A stretch of DNA of 20,372 nucleotides from a virus: IMG/VR virus record IMGVR_UViG_3300007276_000405, positions 1 to 20,372 of that record, one strand, 5' to 3'. Positions 11,657-20,372 of this stretch are shown here, in pieces. A program made the translations under genes and the position numbers. The notes beneath the pieces are model-generated. The model searched no databases and had not been told where the DNA came from. It saw nothing but the letters and a program-made list of their open reading frames with translations. How positions within the stretch are numbered: position 1 is the stretch's first letter; each line of letters opens with the position of its first letter.

Positions 11657-14143
11657 TTATTTAGGTGGTTCTTCAAACATTTTTGATAAATCTGGACCTC
11701 TACTTGGCATACCTTTTCCAGGCTTCCAAAAATATTCCTGACCTGTTTCTCTTCTTAATCTCATTGCTTTTTGTCTTAGCTTTGCTTCTGCTTTTGGATC
11801 AGACCATTTGGTTAATGTTTCAAGCAAATTTCTTTCAACTAACAATCTTGAATACCATATTGATTTTAATGGCATATATTTTGTTCCAAATTTTACAGTT
11901 TCTTTTATTACTTCTGTATCTTGGCCTAGCATTGCTTGTTTCATATTGCCAAAAGTTAAATCTAGTACATCTCCGCCAAATTCAAAAACAGGACCAGCTA
12001 ATTGACTGCCCAAATCTTTTCCATATTTAGTTCTATTAGAAAGTAAATAATCCCCAGCAAGACCAAGGCCCCCTCCTTGCATTAAAGCATCTATCCAAAA
12101 TTGTTTACTTTTAATTGATTGCGGATCTTTTCCTTGGCTAATATTTTTTAATTGCAAGATTAATGCGCCCATAAGCGTTGTTGAAATTAAAAGGCTACTT
12201 CCATAAGCAAGTTTGTTTTTAAACCCAGTTTCGTTTACAGTTCTTGTAATGTGTGTATTCATCATTGTAATTGGAAAATTAGTAAACAATAATGCAGATC
12301 TTTTTATTTCACCAATAAAACTGTTTGCTTTATCTTGACCTATAATATTCGCTCTGGCTTTCAATGAACTTGTAGGTACTGCAAAGTTTGTTTCATAATT
12401 AATTAACTCTAAATATTTTGTTGCTATTAAATCCGCCTCTTCTGCACTAACAGATTTTAGTTTTTCAATTTCAGCAGATCTTAATATCTGAACGCCATTA
12501 TTGTCAAACAATTTTGCTTTTCTCATTACATCCCAATGAACATCAAGACCTGCTCTTTTTAAAGCGTTTTGAAAAGGAGCATCAAGCTGATCAAAATTCT
12601 TTCCAGAATTTCTAGCAAAAGAAGCCATAAACTCCATACCAAAAGCAAATCTTCCAGCCTGTGTCCAAGGTGAAAGTAATGATAGCTTCATAGTGGCATC
12701 TGCAAGCCTTTGAGTAATCATTGGCCCAGTAATGTCGCCAACATATCTAGCTTGACCAGCAGCTAATTGAATCCATGTTTCTGCTATTAATCCAGCTTGA
12801 ATAGCAAATCTACCATTATCTTTTACTTTTAATGGATTTATATATTTTAATATATTTTTAATTAATTGAGTTTCTGATAGCCCGTTAAATCTTGCAGTAA
12901 CTTTCTGAGTTGCTAAATCACCTAAAGCTGTTACTGATGCAGCTCCTAAAAATGCAGAACTTATTAATTGTCTTGTTCCAATAAAAATATTACCAAGCAT
13001 ATTTTCTGGTAAAGAGTTATTTGCTCCAGTTATTTCAGCGTACATATTGTCAAATAAATTTAAAGCCGCTCTTGCTTTGTCACCGCTTTTTGTATTTGCA
13101 CCTTCTAAATTTTTTATGCTTGATTTTTTTTCAACAAATGCTTTTAAACTTCTAATCATTGCTGTTGGATTAGGGCCAAATGTTTCAATCATAGCAATGT
13201 CTTTTGATATGCTACTTATATACCCCATCATTGCTTCAAAAGGATGAGTTGTTCCAAATTCTTTTTGATAATTCATCCATGACTCAGCATCTTTAAAAAC
13301 AAAAAATCTATGTTGTTTACCTTTGTTATACAAAGCAGACCTATGTTGAGATTGACCTTCTTTTACCTTACTCCAGCCATCTGTTAGTATAGCTTCATAA
13401 GATGCTTTTAATGCACCTTCAAGTTCGTCTGCCGTATAAGCAATTTTTGTTATTGGATTTACCATTTTATTTAAATCTAACAATGGAGATATTTTTTCTT
13501 TCCATACATTATATCCAACTTTTCTGATTGCCATAGCATCATGAATTTGAGGAAGACCCCAATCAGACATTTTTGGAATTGAACCGCCAGCCCTGTTGAA
13601 TCTAACTCTTGCATATTCAATAGCCTCTGACCACCCTTTATATAATTCTATTGCATTAAGATTATCTGTAGCTTCTCCAAAAGCAATTTTTACTAAATCA
13701 AAAGCTGTAGTTTTATTAGAATAATTACCTAGAACTCCTCTTTTAAATGTAGAAAGAACAGAATCCATTTTTGCAAATATCTGTCCTTTTACAGCTTCTG
13801 CTCTATCTGAAAATCCAAAATAATTAACATCTTTTTTTTCTTGCCGCGCAATCAAATTAATGGCTGCGTCACCTAAATCTTCACCATTATTGTATGAATT
13901 TAAATCTTTTTGTATTTGACTCCATTTTTTTAATTGTAAAAATTTAATCCTAGACTTTTCGCTTGTTTGAGATTTTAATATTTCAACAGTTTCTCTTGCA
14001 GCTCTTTCAGCCGCTTGCTCTGGTCCAAGCTCGTTTGTGTATTTTAATACTAAATTTTCATAAATATCTGTAGCTTCTCTTGCTTGAGAATCTGTTAAAG
14101 CTCCAACGTCTTGCCCAACTTCAATACATTCTTTTAAACTCAT
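11657..14143 (-). CDS. Internal virion protein, gp16-like C-terminal partner, 828 aa
   Basis: A long, helix-rich, Lys/Asn-rich protein in the T7 ejection-protein position. It starts MSLKECIEVGQDVGALTDSQ and includes several hydrophobic stretches (LISSAFLGAASVTALGDLAT around residue 390; LAYGSSLLISTTLMGALILQ around 645; QGGGLGLAGDYLLSN around 695). It ends in a basic region (KLRQKAMRLRRETGQEYFWK). In T7, gp14, gp15 and gp16 leave the head and build a channel for DNA across the envelope; a similar role is inferred. No lytic transglycosylase motif was noticed. It overlaps the preceding gene by 4 bases (ATGA) with AAGG upstream. Strongly AT-rich compared with the fibre genes. Confidence 0.75.
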   Translation of the reverse strand: MSLKECIEVGQDVGALTDSQAREATDIYENLVLKYTNELGPEQAAERAARETVEILKSQTSEKSRIKFLQLKKWSQIQKDLNSYNNGEDLGDAAINLIARQEKKDVNYFGFSDRAEAVKGQIFAKMDSVLSTFKRGVLGNYSNKTTAFDLVKIAFGEATDNLNAIELYKGWSEAIEYARVRFNRAGGSIPKMSDWGLPQIHDAMAIRKVGYNVWKEKISPLLDLNKMVNPITKIAYTADELEGALKASYEAILTDGWSKVKEGQSQHRSALYNKGKQHRFFVFKDAESWMNYQKEFGTTHPFEAMMGYISSISKDIAMIETFGPNPTAMIRSLKAFVEKKSSIKNLEGANTKSGDKARAALNLFDNMYAEITGANNSLPENMLGNIFIGTRQLISSAFLGAASVTALGDLATQKVTARFNGLSETQLIKNILKYINPLKVKDNGRFAIQAGLIAETWIQLAAGQARYVGDITGPMITQRLADATMKLSLLSPWTQAGRFAFGMEFMASFARNSGKNFDQLDAPFQNALKRAGLDVHWDVMRKAKLFDNNGVQILRSAEIEKLKSVSAEEADLIATKYLELINYETNFAVPTSSLKARANIIGQDKANSFIGEIKRSALLFTNFPITMMNTHITRTVNETGFKNKLAYGSSLLISTTLMGALILQLKNISQGKDPQSIKSKQFWIDALMQGGGLGLAGDYLLSNRTKYGKDLGSQLAGPVFEFGGDVLDLTFGNMKQAMLGQDTEVIKETVKFGTKYMPLKSIWYSRLLVERNLLETLTKWSDPKAEAKLRQKAMRLRRETGQEYFWKPGKGMPSRGPDLSKMFEEPPK

Positions 14144-15429
14144 GTTAAACAGCCTTCTAGTCTTTCAACCATTTTTTTATCTTGAGACATTTCATCCAAA
14201 ATATCTTTAACTTTAACTTCTGTTTGTATGAACTCATTTGTTGCTGAATCAAATACATCAACTGGAACTGTTTCTTCTAAAAACGCATCACCTTTAACAG
14301 CAAACTCTTCTTCAAACTCTGAACCTAACAATGCAATTTGTTCTTTATATCCTTCAGAATTAGGGCCGTCAAATTCTTTTGCATTTACATTAAAGTCAAA
14401 TTCTAATTGAGGCTCAGTATCTTCAACAAGAGATTCAAATCCTTTTTCTTCTATAGTTTTTTCTAAATCATTTAACTCAGTAATGTGATTTAAATCACCA
14501 GCATCAGTTTCATCTAAGTTATAAGACGATACCAACTCATCAACATCATCAAGATCAGAAGCAATTTTAACATCATTATTTTTAGTGTATTTAACTCCGT
14601 TAGCCATTGCTTTGGCTTTATCAAATGCTTCAATACCTTCTGTGTAAAGTTTTTTAGTTAACTTAACTCCTGGTATTATTGCTGAAATTGCGCCAGTAAA
14701 AGCAGCAGCACCAGCACTTGCAGATAAAACATTAGTTGCAAAAGTATTAAAATCATAAGGTAGATCTAACTTTTTGTACCAATCAGAAACTGGCTTTTGA
14801 ATAATAGATTCTGATGTTGCTGCAATAGCAGATTCTCTTAACATTAATTGTAATGTTTGTTTTCCCAAAAATGCACTTGTTGCTGTTCTTGCTGCACCTT
14901 TAGTAAATAAAACATCTGCAGCCATTGCAGTAAGGTTTACTGGGTCAGTAAATGCTGCAGACGCCATTCCAGCAAATTCACCAACAGCACCTAATGCTGT
15001 TTGCCTTTTTGATGTATCTATTTGAGATTCTTGAAGTTTATTAACATCATTTGTAATTTCTTTGTATATACCATCTAAACTTAAATTATTATATTCTGGA
15101 AACAATTCTTTGTTCTGTTGAATGATATTAAAAACTTCTTTAACGTCTGCATCAAAAGTTGATTCCCAAATATTGCCAATAGACATTTGATCTTTTTTTG
15201 TTTCTGTCATTGGATTAGCTAAATCAATATTTAATCTTTGATTAACAGTATTAACAATAGGATCAATTTTAGTTCTTAACGCATTGTATTCAGAATCAGA
15301 TCTATTTTTTAATTCAAACAAATCTCTACTTTGTCTGTAATTTTCAATGTAAGAAGTTTCTTCTCCTCCGCCAACTGCTTGACCAGTAGGAAAAAATGAT
15401 TCATCTACTTTTTCAAAAACAAATCCCAT
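14140..15429 (-). CDS. Internal virion protein, gp16-like N-terminal partner, 429 aa
   Basis: The product has a charged helical N-terminal half (MGFVFEKVDESFFPTGQAVG; SYIENYRQSRDLFELKNRSD). A hydrophobic/Ala-rich central segment follows (EFAGMASAAFTDPVNLTAMA; NVLSASAGAAAFTGAISAII, about residues 150-250) that may insert in membranes. The C-terminal part is very acidic and ends KKMVERLEGCLT. Position and composition fit a T7-type ejection protein. Together with the next ORF its length (1257 aa) approaches that of T7 gp16 (about 1318 aa). Its start overlaps the stop of the gp15-like gene (TAATG). No catalytic motif seen. Confidence 0.72.
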   Translation of the reverse strand: MGFVFEKVDESFFPTGQAVGGGEETSYIENYRQSRDLFELKNRSDSEYNALRTKIDPIVNTVNQRLNIDLANPMTETKKDQMSIGNIWESTFDADVKEVFNIIQQNKELFPEYNNLSLDGIYKEITNDVNKLQESQIDTSKRQTALGAVGEFAGMASAAFTDPVNLTAMAADVLFTKGAARTATSAFLGKQTLQLMLRESAIAATSESIIQKPVSDWYKKLDLPYDFNTFATNVLSASAGAAAFTGAISAIIPGVKLTKKLYTEGIEAFDKAKAMANGVKYTKNNDVKIASDLDDVDELVSSYNLDETDAGDLNHITELNDLEKTIEEKGFESLVEDTEPQLEFDFNVNAKEFDGPNSEGYKEQIALLGSEFEEEFAVKGDAFLEETVPVDVFDSATNEFIQTEVKVKDILDEMSQDKKMVERLEGCLT

Positions 15430-17870
15430 TAATCTACCTTAACCAAATTGCCAAGTTGCTTTAAATTGATTATAACAGGACGATTATCTCCTGTATAGAA
15501 ACGCAATGCGCCAGGATTATTGCGATAATCTTCAGCATACAAATAAGCTGTTTCGTTATCAATTGGAGCAATAACAGCATTTTGTAAAGATTTTATTGAG
15601 TATGCTCGCCCTATACTATCTTTTAATGTTCCATTTGCTACCTTTTGAAAATCTTCATAAGTAGCGTTATTTATAATATCTTCAAAATCATTTTGTTTAA
15701 TATTATTTGGAATAGGCATTTGTTTTTCTTGGTATGTAATAACTCCGCCATAAATATCCTCTCCAGTATAAATGGCTCCAGAAGCTTCTTGAAAAGCTTT
15801 TGTGTACATCTCTTCATCAAATTCAGTTTGACCGTTATTGATAGCGCGCTGTGTATATATTGCATTTGCAGTTTTAATTATTGCAGATCTTGTTTTTGGT
15901 AAATTTGAATAAGCAGATCCTAGTGTAAATTGAAGTGCTGTAAATTTATTGTTTGTTGCATCTTTAGTTTCAAGCGGAGAGTTCCCAGCTTTAATTTGTT
16001 GCAATCCATTTAAAGCATCAACAATTGTTTCTTGTTGCGTACTTACTAAAGAAAGTCCACCCAAATGAGAAATAATAGGTGACTGATCTGATATTTCAGC
16101 AAATGCTTCAGGAGCTTTATTTCCAAAAGCGTCTGTTAATTTAACCAAAATACCAGCTTGCGTCATAGTATCAGATTGATTAAATAGATTTCCTAAAGAT
16201 GCTTTTTCAGCAAGAGTAAAATACTTTGGAGCTTTTCCATTTTGGTTTGCAAATGTAGTTGTATCAGTAATTCTTTTTTTAACATCAGCTACAAAATCTT
16301 CTTGATTAGCTGTCCAGTTTAATGGAATTGCTTTTTCCCCACCAAAACGGCTCATTGCTGAAACAGGATCTTTGTTAATTAGCTCTTGTCTATTAGACCT
16401 AAATGTTCTTAGATTATCTAATCTAGCAGCTGTTAATGGTGACGCTCCTTCTTTTGAGGTTTTTAAATTTAAATCAGATTCGTATTTAGTTAACTCATCA
16501 GAATTTAATGTTAAAAATAATTTAGTATCACTGTTTACAACAAATAATTCTTGAATAGATTTTGCAAGTTTACTACCAGGCTCAACTCCCAAATCATCAG
16601 CAAGTTGCACTAATTCCAACATATCTTTTTCTGTTACTGTTGAGCCGTCTGTAAGAACTCCTTTTAACTCTGAAACTCTATCATTTAAAAGATTTTGTCT
16701 TGTTTTGTTTTCAGAATTAATTTTATTAATATCTGCAGCAAATGCTGATTGCAATCTTTCTACTTCATCAAAAGAAATTCCTCTAGTCAATCTTTCTTTT
16801 TGAGATGGGATGCCATCCTTGTTAAACAAATTTCCAACTGGACCAGATTTTGCATCAGCATTAAATTTATTTAAAAAATCAACTTTATTTTCAGCGGCAT
16901 TGTATTCTTGTTTAATTCTAGCTGAATGAAACTTTTCAATAGTTTCATTTTTTAATTTTTCTACAGCAGTTGGGTTAATATTAAAAATAGATGCAGCTTC
17001 ATCAAATTGACCTAATGTAACAAATAAAGCGTCTTCAGCCTGAGGATTTCCTGATGCGCTTAATCTTACAACATCATCAATGCCGTTTGATATTACTGTT
17101 GTAAATAACGCTGCTTTTTTATTACTCCAAACAGATGCTTGAAGCTTTGCATTTTCAACAGTTCCTTGTTGAATTGACTTTTCAACATTGCTATCTAAAA
17201 GACTAACTGTGTCTTGTATAACTTTTAAGTTACTTAACCCATAATTTGGAATTACTTCATCTGCAATTTTGCTTGCATTTAAAACACTTTGTTCTGAAAC
17301 TTGATCATTAATTTTTCTAAATTGATTATCAAATTCTTTATTAGCAGCCACAGTAATATTAAATCCACTGTTTGCTGCATAAGCTTGAAATTTTAAAGCT
17401 TCTTCTGGATCAATGCCATTTAATACTTTTAGCATTCCTTGTATAGGAGCATTTAATTTGGATTTTAAAGTTACATCATCTGTAATATTTCCAGATTTAA
17501 CTTCTTCCAAATTATTTAAATATCCTGTTTCAAGATCAACTTGCAATGTATTTCTTAATTGCGAAGCCATTAATTTTCTAACAGTTTGTTGTGCTGCAGC
17601 TCCACCTTTTGGAATTAAATCTTCCATTGTAATTTCGCCAGCCTTAGCTAATTCAATTTGTTCTGGCGTTGGCGGATTGTCAATAGTATATTGTGCAGCT
17701 TCTTTAACAGAAGTTTCTGCTACTTTTTCAAAAGCAAATTTAGATATTTTATCAAGGCCTTGTTGCATAGACTGAGTAGCTCTATAAGCCTCTCTTGTTG
17801 ACGCAAAGTCAAGCTGAGGTGTGCTAACAAGACCCCTTGATATTGGTTGATACTTAGGTAATTCAGCCAT
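15429..17870 (-). CDS. Internal virion protein, gp15-like, 813 aa
   Basis: A long, almost entirely helical protein (MAELPKYQPISRGLVSTPQL, then ASTREAYRATQSMQQGLDKI) with no membrane segments and many Asn/Lys/Glu residues. Its place between the gp14-like and gp16-like genes and its length (T7 gp15 about 747 aa) suggest the gp15 ejection protein that forms the periplasmic part of the DNA channel. I see no enzymatic motif. The assignment rests on gene order, size and composition rather than on residue-level homology. It lies in the most AT-rich block of the window. Confidence 0.78.
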   Translation of the reverse strand: MAELPKYQPISRGLVSTPQLDFASTREAYRATQSMQQGLDKISKFAFEKVAETSVKEAAQYTIDNPPTPEQIELAKAGEITMEDLIPKGGAAAQQTVRKLMASQLRNTLQVDLETGYLNNLEEVKSGNITDDVTLKSKLNAPIQGMLKVLNGIDPEEALKFQAYAANSGFNITVAANKEFDNQFRKINDQVSEQSVLNASKIADEVIPNYGLSNLKVIQDTVSLLDSNVEKSIQQGTVENAKLQASVWSNKKAALFTTVISNGIDDVVRLSASGNPQAEDALFVTLGQFDEAASIFNINPTAVEKLKNETIEKFHSARIKQEYNAAENKVDFLNKFNADAKSGPVGNLFNKDGIPSQKERLTRGISFDEVERLQSAFAADINKINSENKTRQNLLNDRVSELKGVLTDGSTVTEKDMLELVQLADDLGVEPGSKLAKSIQELFVVNSDTKLFLTLNSDELTKYESDLNLKTSKEGASPLTAARLDNLRTFRSNRQELINKDPVSAMSRFGGEKAIPLNWTANQEDFVADVKKRITDTTTFANQNGKAPKYFTLAEKASLGNLFNQSDTMTQAGILVKLTDAFGNKAPEAFAEISDQSPIISHLGGLSLVSTQQETIVDALNGLQQIKAGNSPLETKDATNNKFTALQFTLGSAYSNLPKTRSAIIKTANAIYTQRAINNGQTEFDEEMYTKAFQEASGAIYTGEDIYGGVITYQEKQMPIPNNIKQNDFEDIINNATYEDFQKVANGTLKDSIGRAYSIKSLQNAVIAPIDNETAYLYAEDYRNNPGALRFYTGDNRPVIINLKQLGNLVKVD

Positions 17871-17883
17871 TATTTATTTGTTC

Positions 17884-18375
17884 CTAGGCGTAAAAAGATT
17901 TATCTTCAACAGGAGCTGGAGTTCTAGGTGTTTCAAGTTTTGATGCTTGACTATACATATAAGCTCCTTGTCCTATTGCAGTAATTGCATCATAGTAAGA
18001 AGATGTGCGCGCAGCAGATCCAGCAGCTTTAAAAATTTGAGATTGCGATTGACCAAATTTAATTGCTGAATCAGCATTTTGTTGAAAATCTTTTATATCT
18101 TCTCCAGCTTTTCTTGTATTAACTATTTGAATTAATTTTGCAGATCCATCTAGCCCCTGAACTCCACCAGCAAAAGCTCTTGCATTAGCATTAGCATTAA
18201 CCATTAACAATTGTTCAAATGCTTTATTTGCAGCTCTTTCAGCAGCCAAAGCATCTTGAGAAGCTTTTAACTCAGCTTGTTTAGCTTGAGTTTTGTACAT
18301 ATCAGCTTGAGCTTTTCCTTGGTCTATAGCTCCAACTGCTGACATTACTGTACTTGCTATTGCTACATATTGCAT
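17884..18375 (-). CDS. Internal virion protein, gp14-like, 163 aa
   Basis: The product begins with a weakly hydrophobic segment (MQYVAIASTVMSAVGAIDQG) followed by an Ala/Gln-rich helix (KAQADMYKTQAKQAELKASQ). A conserved-looking middle follows (NANARAFAGGVQGLDGSAKL) and an Ala/Tyr-rich end (YYDAITAIGQGAYMYSQASK). This pattern recurs in small internal virion proteins of marine T7-like phages at exactly this position. In T7, gp14 forms the outer-membrane portion of the ejection channel. It starts immediately after the tail nozzle gene. Confidence 0.82.
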   Translation of the reverse strand: MQYVAIASTVMSAVGAIDQGKAQADMYKTQAKQAELKASQDALAAERAANKAFEQLLMVNANANARAFAGGVQGLDGSAKLIQIVNTRKAGEDIKDFQQNADSAIKFGQSQSQIFKAAGSAARTSSYYDAITAIGQGAYMYSQASKLETPRTPAPVEDKSFYA

Positions 18376-18376
18376 A

Positions 18377-20368
18377 TTAAGTTCCTTGATTTACCGCTAT
18401 TTTATATTCCATACCAAGTAAAGTAAACTTTAATGGATAGGATTGTGTAATAGTAATTCTAGCATCATTGCTGTAACCTAAAATACCATGAACAACTTTA
18501 GTTCCTGTGAAATCTGGAATAACTGAATCTAACATGCCAGCTGTGTCAAACGTTCTAAATGGTACAAGTTTACCATTAATCTCCATGTGCTGAGTATCTA
18601 TGACCATAGCGTTAACTTCAACAATACGTTTCTTAAAGCCAATACGAGTACCAGCTCTTATGTCAACCTCAACAGGCATTGTTCTAGCTTCAACGCTAAT
18701 TGGTAATCCAACCTCATAACTTGTTGTAGATGGCCTAGGGATGCTTACAGAGCCTCCAGAAGCCACGATCTCATTTGCTTGAACCAATCCATCAAGTAAA
18801 AGATTTACGGACTCTCCTGCGACTTGTGGAGTTGATATAGATGATACAGCGCCGCCTGTTGTTGCACAGTCTGTTAACAATCCTTTTTCAAATTTCTCTA
18901 TATAGTATTGGTCAGTACCTTCAATAGTGCGCTTAACAACTGCATAGATGTCATCAATGTCAATACCCACCTCATCAAACTCACCATCAACTGTAATAAA
19001 CTCTGACGGAGCAATAACATTCTGTGAGCGAATCAATGAGAAAGCGGCCATAGTGCCATCAAGCTCATTAACAATAAATAGCAAATCGTTCTCGTCTGTG
19101 TTAATACCACGTCTTAATGCAATACGCTTTGGATCTTTAAGCAAGTGGCCAGCAAGCAATGAAATCTTACTTGTCAAATATGTTAATGCAGTATCGTTGT
19201 ATGCAACCTCATTCAACATCTTACCTTGGCGGTGAATAAACATAACGCCAGATTCTAACTGTTGAACCCTAACGCCAGGCTTACTACCATTTCTACCAGC
19301 AGTAGCTAAGAAAAATGCAGATGGAGTAATAGGTTCAAGACCTTGTTGCGGTACAAAGAACTCACCACCAGTTGTAAACACTTGCAAATCTTTTGTGGAG
19401 ATCATGTCAGTAATAGCATTGTAAGTGTTAGTATCTAACGTTGCTTCTACTGCGTCATCATCAAAACCTTCGGTTCCTTCAAAGTCAAAGAACAGTCCTA
19501 CTTTAGAACCCCAAATAGTAGATGGTCTTGATTTACTACCACCAAAATATAGACGGCCTTGATGGAATGTTACTGTCCTTGGGTAACCTCTAGTGACAGA
19601 CCACACATCCTCATAACCAGTTTCTAAACTCCAGCTTCCACTAGCAATAGCTGATGTACTAAAAAACGGGAACTCTGTTACTACGTTTACTTGTGTTGTG
19701 CTTTTGTATTCAATAATCTTTGCACGGCCTTGTGGCGAAGCATTAATGTACTGACCAACATGACCTGAGTTAAACACACCAGCAGATGCGTTAATTGTCA
19801 CCTTGCCTGATACAGCACTTGGAGTAATGTTTGCTGCTGGATTAGTAATTGTTACAGTAAACGCATACTTAGGCACACTATCAAATGCTAATGTACTTGC
19901 TGTCCATGTTGAATCAGACGCTCCACGAACAATCTTAATAGGCGCAATATCTTCATGCACAACAATTAATGTATCAGCAGATTGTGTCCAGCACATTTCG
20001 TTTAAAGATGTTGATGGCAATGTTAATGCAAGATAGTCGTTACCACTTCCATTAATGTTTGTAACCAAAGCACCATTTTTAAAGACGTGCATACGGTTAT
20101 GTGTAAAGCACAACATATAACTGTCGTCAGTAGAAAACTCAAATGATACTAATCTTGATCCGTTTGCGGCAGATTCAGCACCAGAATTTGGCAACGACAT
20201 TAAGTAACGAGTACCTGATCTACGAGTAATTCCGCCTTGTGGTTGGCAGACTACATTAGTAGCTTTCTCTAAAGCATTTTTATAAGTAGCTAAATCAACA
20301 CGCGCGCGTAGTAATGGGTCTAATTCCCCACCAGTAAAGTTTGTCTGTACTGTGACAAAGCGAGCCAT
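18377..20368 (-). CDS. Tail tubular protein B / tail nozzle, gp12-like
   Basis: The 663-aa product starts with the conserved nozzle opening (MARFVTVQTNFTGGELDPLL, RARVDLATYKNALEKATNVV, CQPQGGITRRSGTRYL). It continues with the characteristic RLVSFEFSTDDSYMLCFTHN, VWSVTRGYPRTVTFHQGRLY, FGGSKSRPSTIWGSKVG and later FIHRQGKMLNEVAYND. Proteins of this kind form the distal nozzle of the podovirus tail, onto which fibres attach. At 663 aa it is shorter than T7 gp12 (about 794 aa), as in many marine relatives. A TAG at 20369-20371 just before the ATG may be the stop of the preceding gene, expected to be tail tubular protein A, outside the window. Confidence 0.9.
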   Translation of the reverse strand: MARFVTVQTNFTGGELDPLLRARVDLATYKNALEKATNVVCQPQGGITRRSGTRYLMSLPNSGAESAANGSRLVSFEFSTDDSYMLCFTHNRMHVFKNGALVTNINGSGNDYLALTLPSTSLNEMCWTQSADTLIVVHEDIAPIKIVRGASDSTWTASTLAFDSVPKYAFTVTITNPAANITPSAVSGKVTINASAGVFNSGHVGQYINASPQGRAKIIEYKSTTQVNVVTEFPFFSTSAIASGSWSLETGYEDVWSVTRGYPRTVTFHQGRLYFGGSKSRPSTIWGSKVGLFFDFEGTEGFDDDAVEATLDTNTYNAITDMISTKDLQVFTTGGEFFVPQQGLEPITPSAFFLATAGRNGSKPGVRVQQLESGVMFIHRQGKMLNEVAYNDTALTYLTSKISLLAGHLLKDPKRIALRRGINTDENDLLFIVNELDGTMAAFSLIRSQNVIAPSEFITVDGEFDEVGIDIDDIYAVVKRTIEGTDQYYIEKFEKGLLTDCATTGGAVSSISTPQVAGESVNLLLDGLVQANEIVASGGSVSIPRPSTTSYEVGLPISVEARTMPVEVDIRAGTRIGFKKRIVEVNAMVIDTQHMEINGKLVPFRTFDTAGMLDSVIPDFTGTKVVHGILGYSNDARITITQSYPLKFTLLGMEYKIAVNQGT

Positions 20369-20372
20369 CTAG

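Noticed and set aside
17413-17775. Plus-strand ORF of 120 codons inside the gp15-like gene.
   Set aside because: Antisense shadow in AT-rich coding sequence, with no supporting start signal or recognisable product.

Overview
The window looks like the central part of a T7-like (podovirus-type) tailed phage genome with moderately low GC. It has two convergent transcription units that meet at a hairpin terminator near 4869-4905. The right-hand unit carries the T7-style order tail nozzle (gp12-like), three or four internal virion proteins, a gp17-like fibre and a lysis cassette. No integrase, repressor, tRNA, rRNA, CRISPR array or insertion sequence was seen.

Left arm (1-4826, plus strand, early/replication side): a 5'-truncated unknown gene and two tiny ORFs come first. 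A promoter then precedes a recombination cassette: DUF1071/Sak-type single-strand annealing protein, YqaJ/lambda-exonuclease-type nuclease, a small unknown protein and SSB. After it come two paralogous putative winged-helix proteins sharing a C-terminal TIVRGFxGYH motif, a small HTH protein, DUF3310 and dUTPase. The arm ends with very small, tightly overlapping ORFs: a 26-codon-class micro-ORF, a one-TM membrane protein, a Cys-rich secreted peptide and a basic charged protein. Most junctions are ATGA or TAATG overlaps, as in a translationally coupled operon.

Right arm (4938-20368, minus strand, late side; transcription runs right to left): tail nozzle, gp14-like and gp15-like internal virion proteins, and two ORFs that together match gp16 in size. 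Then come the gp17-like fibre with a long Ala/Ser/Thr/Asn repeat shaft, a carbohydrate-binding-type tail protein, small fibre-associated proteins, an S74 self-cleaving-chaperone fibre, a membrane-anchored coiled-coil protein, a 3-TM holin, an M15 endolysin, a calcineurin-like metallophosphoesterase and a small acidic protein.

The last gene before the terminator (4938-5009) is a 23-codon ORF with a strong Shine-Dalgarno sequence. I recognise its product as PqqA, the ribosomally made precursor peptide of the cofactor pyrroloquinoline quinone (PQQ). It has the Glu-x3-Tyr pair that becomes PQQ. No pqqB-E is present, so the phage would supply only the consumable substrate and rely on host enzymes. 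This suggests a host that makes and depends on PQQ, for example a methylotroph using PQQ methanol dehydrogenase. That host inference rests on this one gene and on the AT-leaning composition. The phage-encoded pqqA, with its hairpin-rich leader, is the most striking item in the window.
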